Shown: piece after piece, positions 1 through 7,168 of the stretch
How positions within the stretch are numbered: position 1 is the first letter of the stretch
Layout of the letters: each line of letters begins with the position of its first letter
Assembly (NCBI GenBank): GCA_030425205.1
Contig: JAUIAP010000010.1
Coordinates: 62,001 to 126,000 of the forward strand
Length of the DNA stretch: 64,000 nucleotides
DNA from: Anaerolineae bacterium
GTDB taxonomy: Bacteria; Chloroflexota; Anaerolineae; Promineifilales; Promineifilaceae
Direction of reading: 5' to 3'
The notes under the pieces: model-generated
Told to the model about the DNA's origin: nothing
What the model saw: only the letters and a program-made list of their open reading frames with translations
Databases searched by the model: none
Program-made: the position numbers and the translations under genes

Positions 1-2
1 GT

Positions 3-332
3 CATCTACGTGACTTTGACTATGTTTTTCAGGGGCGCGTCGAGCGCATGTTGAATGAAGAGTTGCCCGATCTTGCGCCGGCCGACCACGATCAGATGGT
101 GATCGATAATCGCTACAACGAGCAAAATTTAGAGGAAGTTTTGGCAGATTTTGTCGCGCATCGACGTGGATTTATCGATCTGTTTAAGTCGTTGAGTGAT
201 GAACAGTGGGAACGGTATGGGAATCATCCAGAGCGCGAAAGTTTTTCGATGACGGATGCGCTCATGCAGTTGGGGCTGCATGATGTGACGCATATCGAGC
301 AGATTACGCGCACATTGCTAGAAAAGAAGTGA
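3..332 (+). CDS. DinB-like protein, 5' end cut by window edge
   Basis: The reading frame is open from the window edge and ends at a TGA at 330-332, so the N-terminus is missing. The visible C-terminal ~110 residues are helical, with a stretch like SLSDEQWERYG followed by HDVTHIEQI, the usual end of DinB_2 four-helix-bundle proteins, where a late histidine helps bind metal. Substrate is unknown; relatives include bacillithiol- and mycothiol-type thiol transferases and many uncharacterised members. It converges on the next gene with a 25-base gap. Confidence 0.6.
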   Translation, partial: HLRDFDYVFQGRVERMLNEELPDLAPADHDQMVIDNRYNEQNLEEVLADFVAHRRGFIDLFKSLSDEQWERYGNHPERESFSMTDALMQLGLHDVTHIEQITRTLLEKK

Positions 333-357
333 GAGCGTCACTCTCTGAGCTAATCGT

Positions 358-1701
358 TTAGCGCGACTCCAGAACGGCGCGGGCAAATGTTCGGCCGATT
401 TCCTCAACCTCGAACAGATCGCTTTCCTCCAACACAACAACCAACGCATAACGCGGCTGCACGGCGGGAAACAAGCCCATGTACCAGGCAGTCGTATTGC
501 CCTGCTCGTCAGCGATAGCGAGGGCGCGATGTTCAATGGCAACATTTGAACGAGGCAGAGTCTCCAGCACGCGCTCGGCCGCCCATGTTGCGACCGTTTG
601 TGAGGCGCTGTCGTCATACAGCCGCGTGACCATTTCACCCGCTTCATTTTCCAATGCCGCAACTAAATGGGGCTGACTCAAGGCGCCCTGCCGCCCCAAC
701 GCCGCCCATGCAAGCGCAAGTTGCAACGGGGTGATGGTGAGTGTGTCCTGACCAAGCAGCGCGCGTTCGATATTATCGGGCAGCAATATTGGCAAGCGTT
801 CCCCCGTGACGGCAAAGGAGAGATCAGGCTGTTTGTAGAAGCCAAAATTTGTGTAAAGCGTCTGGAGGTCGGTGAGCGAAAAATGCGAACTCAAGCGGAT
901 GAGCGGTGCTGGACATGTTTCAGCCAGTGCGGTTGACCATGCAGCGGTTGCCCCAACCTCTGTTTGGCATTGCAACAGCGCACGATCAAGCGGGATGGCT
1001 TCGTTGGGCGTATTGACAATCCCTTCGAGTTGAACGGCGCGACGGTTGACCAAGTCGGCCAGCAGGAATGGTTCGAGGGCAAGACCGGGCTGATATTGAC
1101 CTTGAATCGGCCGATTCAGCAGCGGCGCATTCACATCCTCACTCAGCGATGCAAACTGCTCATCGAGCAGATTGGGATCATAGGTCGGCGCACTTGCCAA
1201 CGCCCGCAACGACATATCCGCAAGTGAAAGCAAGACGATCCCGCCTTTTTCTCCAGCAAGTAGTTCGGCCGCGCTTTGTTGCCAGCTATCGTTGATCGTG
1301 AGACGCACGTCGCGGCCATTGCGCGGTGCATGGCGCAGATCGCGCTGGAAGGTTTCGGCCGATGTTTCATCTGCGCCGCTCAAATGGGCATCCAAACCGC
1401 GTTCAACACCCAATGTGCCAAAGCGTGGGCTGTAATAGCCAACTGCCGCGCCGCTCCCTTCCGCATAAACTCGTTCAACACGCCCCTCCCCGACCGATTG
1501 CACCAAAATTTCCCCGTTGACATCAAAAATCGTGCCGCGCCGTGTCCGTAACTCCGCCTCGATGACGCGCGGATTGTCATCGCGCACGGATAACCAGCCC
1601 GCACGCACGACGCTCCAATAGACGAGCGTCAGTGCGACGAGTGCGTAGGCAATCAGAATGGCGCGGTTGACGTTGCGGACGTTACGTTTGGCTTGTGGCA
1701 T
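358..1701 (-). CDS. Penicillin-binding-protein-like transpeptidase homologue lacking catalytic residues
   Basis: A 447-residue protein with one N-terminal membrane segment (about 13-33), then the RRGTIFDVNGEIL signature of class B penicillin-binding proteins and a transpeptidase-fold C-terminus that keeps YDPN, NRPIQGQYQPG and the ITPLQLALAWAALG stretch. The SxxK active-site motif is gone: where PGSxFK is expected the sequence reads PGLALE (about 205-210), so serine is Leu207 and lysine is Glu210. The KTG motif is replaced by DEQG (about 398-401) before AWYMGLFP. It is therefore probably a non-catalytic scaffold in cell-wall synthesis or division. The ATG at 1701 is preferred to an upstream TTG at 1737. 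Confidence 0.75.
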   Translation of the reverse strand: MPQAKRNVRNVNRAILIAYALVALTLVYWSVVRAGWLSVRDDNPRVIEAELRTRRGTIFDVNGEILVQSVGEGRVERVYAEGSGAAVGYYSPRFGTLGVERGLDAHLSGADETSAETFQRDLRHAPRNGRDVRLTINDSWQQSAAELLAGEKGGIVLLSLADMSLRALASAPTYDPNLLDEQFASLSEDVNAPLLNRPIQGQYQPGLALEPFLLADLVNRRAVQLEGIVNTPNEAIPLDRALLQCQTEVGATAAWSTALAETCPAPLIRLSSHFSLTDLQTLYTNFGFYKQPDLSFAVTGERLPILLPDNIERALLGQDTLTITPLQLALAWAALGRQGALSQPHLVAALENEAGEMVTRLYDDSASQTVATWAAERVLETLPRSNVAIEHRALAIADEQGNTTAWYMGLFPAVQPRYALVVVLEESDLFEVEEIGRTFARAVLESR

Positions 1702-1786
1702 GGCGTGGATGCTATTTTGTGCGTGGGGTAAATGCAAGTGGGTTAATGTTAGAAGTGACGTGACCTTAAATTGCGAGATAGTTCAT

Positions 1787-2743
1787 TCATCGTTTACCAT
1801 CTCCTCCGCGCTGTCGCCAGAGATAGAGTGAAACGGTGATTAGCACAATTGTCGCGCCAACCGCTTGCCACCATGTTTTTAGCCGCTCACCAAGCAGGAG
1901 CCAGCTAAGGAGTAGCGTGCTGACGAGGCGGAACGGCATGATTGCGCTGACAGTGGGTGCGCCGATGTGACGAATCGCGACGATTTGTAGGGTATTTGCG
2001 GCGAAGATGATGAAAACAATGTGGGCTAGTTCGACAAGTATCGTCGTGCGGTCGATGTCGAGCCAGCGTCCCCACGCCTCACCAGAGGCGAGACTGATGG
2101 CGAGTGAAAGCGTCCAGACAAAAATGGACTGGACAACGAGCGCATCAAAGCCAGAAACGGGGCTGTTTGCCGTGTTACGGACAGCCAACATATAGGCGGC
2201 GAGCGAGACACAGCTGAGCAGCGCGATACCCATCCCCAACCAGTCGCGGGGCGTGAGATCGAAGGATATGCCACTGCCCGTCAATTTGTCACTGAGAACA
2301 AGCGTTGCACCAATGATAGAGAAGGTGACGGCGATGAGCGTCCCTTTTGGCACGTGGTCGCGCAGGAAAATGCGGTTGATCAAGACAACGATAAATGGCG
2401 TCAGCAGATAGATTAGCTGGATGTAGATTGCCAGCGTGTAGCGGGCAGCCAGCAGGTTTGTGGCAGCGCGTGCAAGGGCAAAGACGGCCATGATCTGCAC
2501 CGTGCGATCGGCGAACACGCGCCAGCCGACTCGTGGCAGCGTGTGGAAAAATAGGACCAACCACATTGGCGTGGTTCCCACGACGAGAATCGAGAGCGTC
2601 GGCAGATTGGCGACCGTTTGAAGATATCGGCCGATTACCACATAGGCGCCCCAACCAGCATGGGCGATCAGCGCGGCAAGCAGCCATGTGGTTTTTGATT
2701 GCTGGTTTGGCAATGGAACAGCTATTCTTGGCAGTTGGGACAA
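1787..2743 (-). CDS. EamA/DMT-family transporter
   Basis: A 318-residue, strongly hydrophobic protein with about ten predicted membrane helices arranged as two similar halves, as in drug/metabolite transporters of the EamA family. The second half has the characteristic RHIGAPTVSAIMPFRLVSTL ... LLGERL end. The substrate cannot be inferred. The start shown is a TTG that overlaps the 3' end of mutM by 22 bases, so the two may be translationally coupled; an internal start slightly downstream is also possible. Confidence 0.75.
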   Translation of the reverse strand: MSQLPRIAVPLPNQQSKTTWLLAALIAHAGWGAYVVIGRYLQTVANLPTLSILVVGTTPMWLVLFFHTLPRVGWRVFADRTVQIMAVFALARAATNLLAARYTLAIYIQLIYLLTPFIVVLINRIFLRDHVPKGTLIAVTFSIIGATLVLSDKLTGSGISFDLTPRDWLGMGIALLSCVSLAAYMLAVRNTANSPVSGFDALVVQSIFVWTLSLAISLASGEAWGRWLDIDRTTILVELAHIVFIIFAANTLQIVAIRHIGAPTVSAIMPFRLVSTLLLSWLLLGERLKTWWQAVGATIVLITVSLYLWRQRGGDGKR

Positions 2744-3531
2744 AAATGTGTACTACGTTGGGCGAGTTTGATCCGCTCGATGGGTGTGCCACAGGTGTAA
2801 CAGGGGGAACCTGTGCGCCGAAAAACGAGGACGGCGTTCTGCATATCGCCCTTTTCGCCGTCTGGCTTTACATAGGTGTCAATGCTGGCACCTTCCCGCT
2901 CAATGCCCAATTGCAACACATGGCGAATGGCGGCGTGCAGCTTGCGGATGTCCTCACGGGTCAGCGTATCGGCCGTGCGGCGTGGATCGATGCCAGCGGC
3001 AAACAGGGCTTCATCTGCATAAATGTTGCCGATGCCCGCGACAAACGATTGATCGAGCAGCAGCGGTTTAAGCTTTGTTTTGCGCTTGCCGATTCGTTCT
3101 TGCAACACATCCGCTGTAAAGCTGTCCTCAAGGGGTTCAGGGCCAAGTTTGGCTTCAAGTGCCTCCAACGTTGAATAGAGACCGACCGTGCCAAACTTGC
3201 GCACATCACGAAAGCGCAGCTCGTCCCCATTGTCGAGGGTAAAAACGTCGTGGACGTAGGGATCGGGCGGCGTTTCGGCCGAAACGACTGACAAATGCCC
3301 CGACATGCGCAAATGTAAAATCAAATAGTCATGCGTCAACTCGACAATGATAAATTTGGCGCGGCGCACGACATTTTCGACACGCTGACCGACGATTTGA
3401 TCGCGCAGGGCAGCGGGATCGTGCGTCGTGACGCGACGCGGCCAATCGTTGGCGTAATTAGTAATGGTGCGCTGCTGGATTTTCGGCCGAATCGCACGGA
3501 CAACTGTTTCAACTTCTGGAAGTTCAGGCAT
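2722..3531 (-). CDS. mutM: Formamidopyrimidine-DNA glycosylase (MutM/Fpg)
   Basis: Base-excision repair enzyme removing 8-oxoguanine and ring-opened purines, with AP-lyase activity. The start is fixed at 3531 because the mature N-terminus must be Pro-Glu (PELPEVE), where the proline is the Schiff-base nucleophile. The family motifs LRMSGHL, the lysine in RRAKFI, GIGNIYADE and a C-terminal zinc finger with four cysteines (CYTCG ... CPNC) are all present, so it should be active. Length, about 269 residues, is normal. It begins 4 bases after the aminopeptidase stop codon and overlaps the EamA gene, which looks like a three-gene operon. Confidence 0.95.
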   Translation of the reverse strand: MPELPEVETVVRAIRPKIQQRTITNYANDWPRRVTTHDPAALRDQIVGQRVENVVRRAKFIIVELTHDYLILHLRMSGHLSVVSAETPPDPYVHDVFTLDNGDELRFRDVRKFGTVGLYSTLEALEAKLGPEPLEDSFTADVLQERIGKRKTKLKPLLLDQSFVAGIGNIYADEALFAAGIDPRRTADTLTREDIRKLHAAIRHVLQLGIEREGASIDTYVKPDGEKGDMQNAVLVFRRTGSPCYTCGTPIERIKLAQRSTHFCPNCQE

Positions 3532-3535
3532 GGCG

Positions 3536-4639
3536 TTAAACGGTGAACTCGCCCGACTCGTAGAAAAGTTCGTCGTCAACAAAAATTTGCCCACCGTCGC
3601 GCATATCGCAGATCATGTCCCAGTGAACGGCCGACATATTTTTGCCGCCTGATTCTGGATACGATCGGCCGACGGCGAGATGAATTGTGCCACCGATCTT
3701 CTCGTCAAAAAGGATCGATTTGGTGAACTGCTGAATGTGATTGTTCGTCCCGATGGCGAACTCGCCGAGATAGCGTGCGCCGGGATCGGTGTCGAGCACT
3801 TGATGCAGGAACGCCTCGTTTTTCTTGGCGGTCGCCTTGACCACTTTGCCTTCTTCAAAGGTGAGTTCGATGCCTTCTACTTCGCGCCCCTGCACAATGG
3901 CGGGATACGTGTAGCGAATCCAACCGTTCACCGACTGTTCGACAGGCCCCGTAAAAATTTCGCCGCACGGCATGTTGTGGCGACCATCCCCGTTGATGAA
4001 GGTGCGATCCTTAATCGACAGCGTGAGGTCGGCATTTGGTCCTGTCACACGCACTTTGTCTTTCCCTGCGAGGTAGTCACATAGAATCGCATGGCGTGCC
4101 TGAACCGCTTGCCAATCAGCGACGGGATCGTCCGAATCCAACCGGCACGCCTTATAGACAAAGTTTTCAAACTCTTCAAGCGACATATCAGCCTCTTGCG
4201 CATGGGCGGCCGTTGGAAAAAGCGTGCCAACCCAGCGCAGTTCGCCAGCGGCGGAGCGACGCATCAATGTTTCGCCCATTTGACGACTCGCCATCGCCAT
4301 CGCCTGCTGTTTCGCGGGTTCGATTGAGGTCAACGTGCGCGTGTTGTTACTTCCGTTTATCCCGATCAAACAGTCAAACTGCTCAATTGCCAGCTCGTTA
4401 AACGGGTCAACATATTGCAGCTGGTCGTCGTCGGCTTCACTCAGATAGATTTGCGCCAAGCCCGTGTCGCGCAAGATGATGTGTGGCTGACCACCTGCTT
4501 GCAGCACGGCGCGATAGGTTTCGCGTGCGAGCGGCATGGCGGGCAGGCTTGTGCGAATGGCGACACGATCACCTTTTGTGACGGCGACACAGTAGTTTGT
4601 CAAAAGTTTGGCTAATTTAATGATGCGCGGATCTTGCAT
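3536..4639 (-). CDS. M29-family metallo-aminopeptidase
   Basis: A 367-residue homologue of AmpS / aminopeptidase T, dimetal exopeptidases of thermophiles. Visible family features are NMPCGEIFTGP and LGEFAIGTN, each with a metal-binding glutamate, and the C-terminal SAVHWDMICDMRDGG with the histidine and aspartate ligands. The ATG at 4639 is preferred over the ORF's longer form, whose extra 10 residues run into an inverted repeat. It leads the mutM-EamA gene group and is probably cytoplasmic. Confidence 0.9.
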   Translation of the reverse strand: MQDPRIIKLAKLLTNYCVAVTKGDRVAIRTSLPAMPLARETYRAVLQAGGQPHIILRDTGLAQIYLSEADDDQLQYVDPFNELAIEQFDCLIGINGSNNTRTLTSIEPAKQQAMAMASRQMGETLMRRSAAGELRWVGTLFPTAAHAQEADMSLEEFENFVYKACRLDSDDPVADWQAVQARHAILCDYLAGKDKVRVTGPNADLTLSIKDRTFINGDGRHNMPCGEIFTGPVEQSVNGWIRYTYPAIVQGREVEGIELTFEEGKVVKATAKKNEAFLHQVLDTDPGARYLGEFAIGTNNHIQQFTKSILFDEKIGGTIHLAVGRSYPESGGKNMSAVHWDMICDMRDGGQIFVDDELFYESGEFTV

Positions 4640-4649
4640 TGGATTAAAA

Positions 4650-4702
4650 AAGTTGCCAACAGGTCGCACCTAAAATGGCGGGCGACAAACAGTTGGCAAC
4701 TT
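4650..4702. repeat. Perfect 11-bp inverted repeat between divergent genes
   Basis: AAGTTGCCAAC (4650-4660) is repeated as its exact complement GTTGGCAACTT (4692-4702) with a 31-base spacer, between the divergent aminopeptidase and the 4789 gene. It could be a cruciform, a transcript hairpin on the leftward leader or a regulator site. There is no T-run, so it is not a standard terminator. Confidence 0.5.
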
Positions 4703-4771
4703 AGCAGGTTAAATTGTGAATATAGGTGCGATTGTAGCTTAGGTGAGTGCGGGTTCATAGCAGAGCTATGT

Positions 4772-4777
4772 TACAAT
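4772..4777 (+). promoter_or_regulatory. -10 box, leaderless-type promoter
   Basis: TACAAT lies 11 bases before the ATG at 4789. No clear -35 box or ribosome-binding site is seen, so the transcript would have almost no leader. The same layout recurs at 27596, 50423, 58749 and 58829. Confidence 0.4.
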
Positions 4778-4788
4778 CTTGCGGTCGT

Positions 4789-5274
4789 ATGATGCCAACT
4801 GACCGCGTACTGGTGGCGTATGTGCCGCACCCGAAGGATTTTGAGCGAATTTGTTCAGAACGCTGGTATCGTATACCTGTGCGCCATGCGCCAAAAGGGG
4901 TCTATGCCGAGTGGTTGGCGTTCTATTTTGGCAAGGCCCATGCGGAACACGGGCAGTCGATCGCCTATTTTGCCCGCAATCAGGGGCATGAACTGGTGCG
5001 ACGGCGCGATCTGTTGCCAAAAGAGCCAGCCCATCCGCGCGCAGACGACTGGTATTTTAAGATGCAGTTGGGGGAGATTGTGGGGCTAGATCGGCCGATT
5101 CTCGCTAAAAAGTGGCAACGCATCCTCTTTCTACACACAACGGGCGACCGCTTCCAAGCCGCTCACGACCTACAAGATTTGATGAGTGCTGATAAACGCT
5201 TTGTCAGTCGTACATTCACCGCCCTGCGCGAAACGGCGCAGCCACCCTATTTCATTACAAAGGAATCAACATGA
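4789..5274 (+). CDS. Conserved hypothetical protein (Chloroflexota-type)
   Basis: About 161 residues, soluble, with no recognised domain. The sequence has a TDRVLVAYVPHPKDFE start, a WYRIPVR box and a charged RRRDLLPKEPAHPRADDWY stretch; I recall similar uncharacterised proteins in Chloroflexota but no function. Its stop codon overlaps the ATG of the following secreted protease by four bases (ATGA), so the two are probably co-translated. Start at ATG 4789 (or 4792) is chosen from the -10 box position; the ORF extends upstream to 4747. Confidence 0.6.
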   Translation: MMPTDRVLVAYVPHPKDFERICSERWYRIPVRHAPKGVYAEWLAFYFGKAHAEHGQSIAYFARNQGHELVRRRDLLPKEPAHPRADDWYFKMQLGEIVGLDRPILAKKWQRILFLHTTGDRFQAAHDLQDLMSADKRFVSRTFTALRETAQPPYFITKEST

Positions 5275-6980
5275 AACGAGTCTATACATTCAGCGTTTGT
5301 CTGCTGCTCCTGCTCTTGCCGTTGCTCATGCACGATACCCCCAATGTTGTGGGACAAGGGAACGGCACAACCGTCCATCTGCCGATCATTTTTGGCAAAG
5401 ATTATGAGTTGACCATCACGCAGGTCATCTTGACACAGGCGACGCAAACGACAAATAACGCTGTCCCGCTGGTCAAGGGGCGGCGCACCATCGCGCGGGT
5501 GTTTGTTGGGTTGGCGAGTGCGCCCGAACCGTCAGAGGTGATCGTTTCACTGTCTGCAACGCGCAACGGGGCGTCCATCGGCTCAATCATCGCCCCGCCT
5601 CGTGCGCTGCCAGCCAACCCAAGTCGGGACAATCTTGCCTCCACGTTTAATTTTGAGTTACCAGCCGATTGGCTCGATGGCACTGTCCAGATCACGGCAG
5701 CCGCGTCGGGCGTCGCACGCGACAATCAGCCTGTCTCACGCGCCAATGAGCTACAAACGACGGTGACGTTCTATGCGGTGCCAGATTTGGATGTGAAGAT
5801 CATCCCGCTCAACTATAACCACACGGGGCCAACCAATCCCGGCAACTACTTCACGGGCAACATCGATCACATCAGCACCTACCTTTACCGCACCTATCCC
5901 ATTGCCAACGTCAACATTTCTTTTCGCGCCGCCTACAACTATACGGGCAATCTCGAATACACAGGCAATATCAATCAGCACGGTCAAATATGGTCAGACT
6001 TGTTGGATGAAATGGAGTCTGTTAAGATATTTGAGAATGCACCTGCCTCACAGGTCTACTACACCAATGTGCCAGTGAGCGCGAACGGCCGAACGTGGTT
6101 CTCAAGCGGGATTGCGGGCATTGGCTACATCGGTGAGCGCGTCTCAGTTGCGCTCGATTTGGGGAATAACGACAGCACCGGTTCGCTCGGCGCACATGAG
6201 ATTGGACATAATTTTGGGCGACGCCATGCACCGTGCGGTGGGGCGGCAGGAACTGACCCGGCGTACCCATACCCTGACGCGCAAATCGGCGTGCATGGCT
6301 TTGACATCGTGCAGAACAGACTTTACTTGCCGCAATCGAGCGTCCGTGATCTGATGAGCTATTGTGATCCCCAGTGGATTTCTGACTACACCTATCGAGC
6401 CTTATTTGATGACCAGCGCGCGAATGGGTTGCGTGCGGGGGAAATCGGGGATGTGCTGTTAGTGCGTGTGCGCTTGGATGGGGGGGCTGCGGAGATTTTG
6501 CCGTTGTATCAGTTTGAGGGCCGAATTTCGGCCGAAACGCCCCACGACACCTACCAATTGCAATATCTCAACGCGCAGGGCGAGGTTGTCGCAACTGACA
6601 ACCTACGACTATTGGAAGCAATTGAAGAAGACGTCGCACATCGTTCGATTGTGATGAGCGTGCCGCAGATTGATCTGCCATTTGCAAGCGTGCGACTCTT
6701 GATTAATGGGAGAGAAGCGGCCAGTCGCGCACTAAACATGGCGGCACGTGAGGCGGCGACGGTTGAGCGGGTTGGCAACACCATTCGCGTAACGTGGTCG
6801 GATGCTGACATTGCGCAGACAATTCGCGTCTCGAATGGGGATGAGACATACACGCTGGTGGGACTGGATATCACTGGTGGGGCGTTTGAGTTTGACGCGG
6901 GTGATTTACGCGACTTAGGGCGTGTTGAGGTGATCTCAGCTTTGAGCAATATTGCAGATACCATAAAATCAGGGCGTTGA
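5271..6980 (+). CDS. Secreted zinc metalloprotease (metzincin type)
   Basis: A 569-residue protein with an N-terminal signal peptide (charged start, leucine-rich core to about residue 20). A beta-rich domain follows at about 45-170. The catalytic zinc site HEIGHNFGRRH is at 309-319 and a Met-turn, DLMSYC, is near 362, the two hallmarks of metzincins. Cysteines in the catalytic region may form a disulphide. The C-terminal ~180 residues look like beta-sandwich domains. It is expected to act outside the membrane; substrate unknown. Translationally coupled to the upstream hypothetical gene. Confidence 0.85.
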   Translation: MKRVYTFSVCLLLLLLPLLMHDTPNVVGQGNGTTVHLPIIFGKDYELTITQVILTQATQTTNNAVPLVKGRRTIARVFVGLASAPEPSEVIVSLSATRNGASIGSIIAPPRALPANPSRDNLASTFNFELPADWLDGTVQITAAASGVARDNQPVSRANELQTTVTFYAVPDLDVKIIPLNYNHTGPTNPGNYFTGNIDHISTYLYRTYPIANVNISFRAAYNYTGNLEYTGNINQHGQIWSDLLDEMESVKIFENAPASQVYYTNVPVSANGRTWFSSGIAGIGYIGERVSVALDLGNNDSTGSLGAHEIGHNFGRRHAPCGGAAGTDPAYPYPDAQIGVHGFDIVQNRLYLPQSSVRDLMSYCDPQWISDYTYRALFDDQRANGLRAGEIGDVLLVRVRLDGGAAEILPLYQFEGRISAETPHDTYQLQYLNAQGEVVATDNLRLLEAIEEDVAHRSIVMSVPQIDLPFASVRLLINGREAASRALNMAAREAATVERVGNTIRVTWSDADIAQTIRVSNGDETYTLVGLDITGGAFEFDAGDLRDLGRVEVISALSNIADTIKSGR

Positions 6981-7129
6981 CAGAATATGCATGTCAAATT
7001 ACAGGGCGATTTCAAGCTGAAAGTTGCTACAATGGGAAACCTTTGGAGCGTGCTGGTGATCGGGTGATTGCGGGCATTGCGCTGGCAAATGGCTTTGGCA
7101 TCGTCACGGCACATGTGGCTGATTTTTAA
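6977..7129 (+). pseudogene. vapC (PIN-domain toxin) 3' remnant
   Basis: This frame has no start codon but is open for about 50 codons, ending at TAA 7127-7129. The translation ends with GDRVIAGIALANGFGIVT and then HVADF, preceded by GKPLERA. That matches the C-terminal half of VapC PIN-domain ribonucleases, which typically read DxLIAATALxxGLxLVTxNxxDF with catalytic aspartates. The N-terminal half and the partner antitoxin gene are absent. It is interpreted as a decayed toxin-antitoxin locus between the protease and the Clp gene. Confidence 0.6.
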
Positions 7130-7168
7130 AACATTGATGGACGAATTGTTGAGAACTGGTTGAATTAG

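Noticed and set aside
2533..3174. Long plus-strand frame opposite mutM and the EamA gene
   Set aside because: It lies antisense to two well-supported genes and has no recognisable domain.
4721..4760. tRNA-like GTAGCTT ... GGGTTC stretch
   Set aside because: No acceptor stem or anticodon arm can be built around it.
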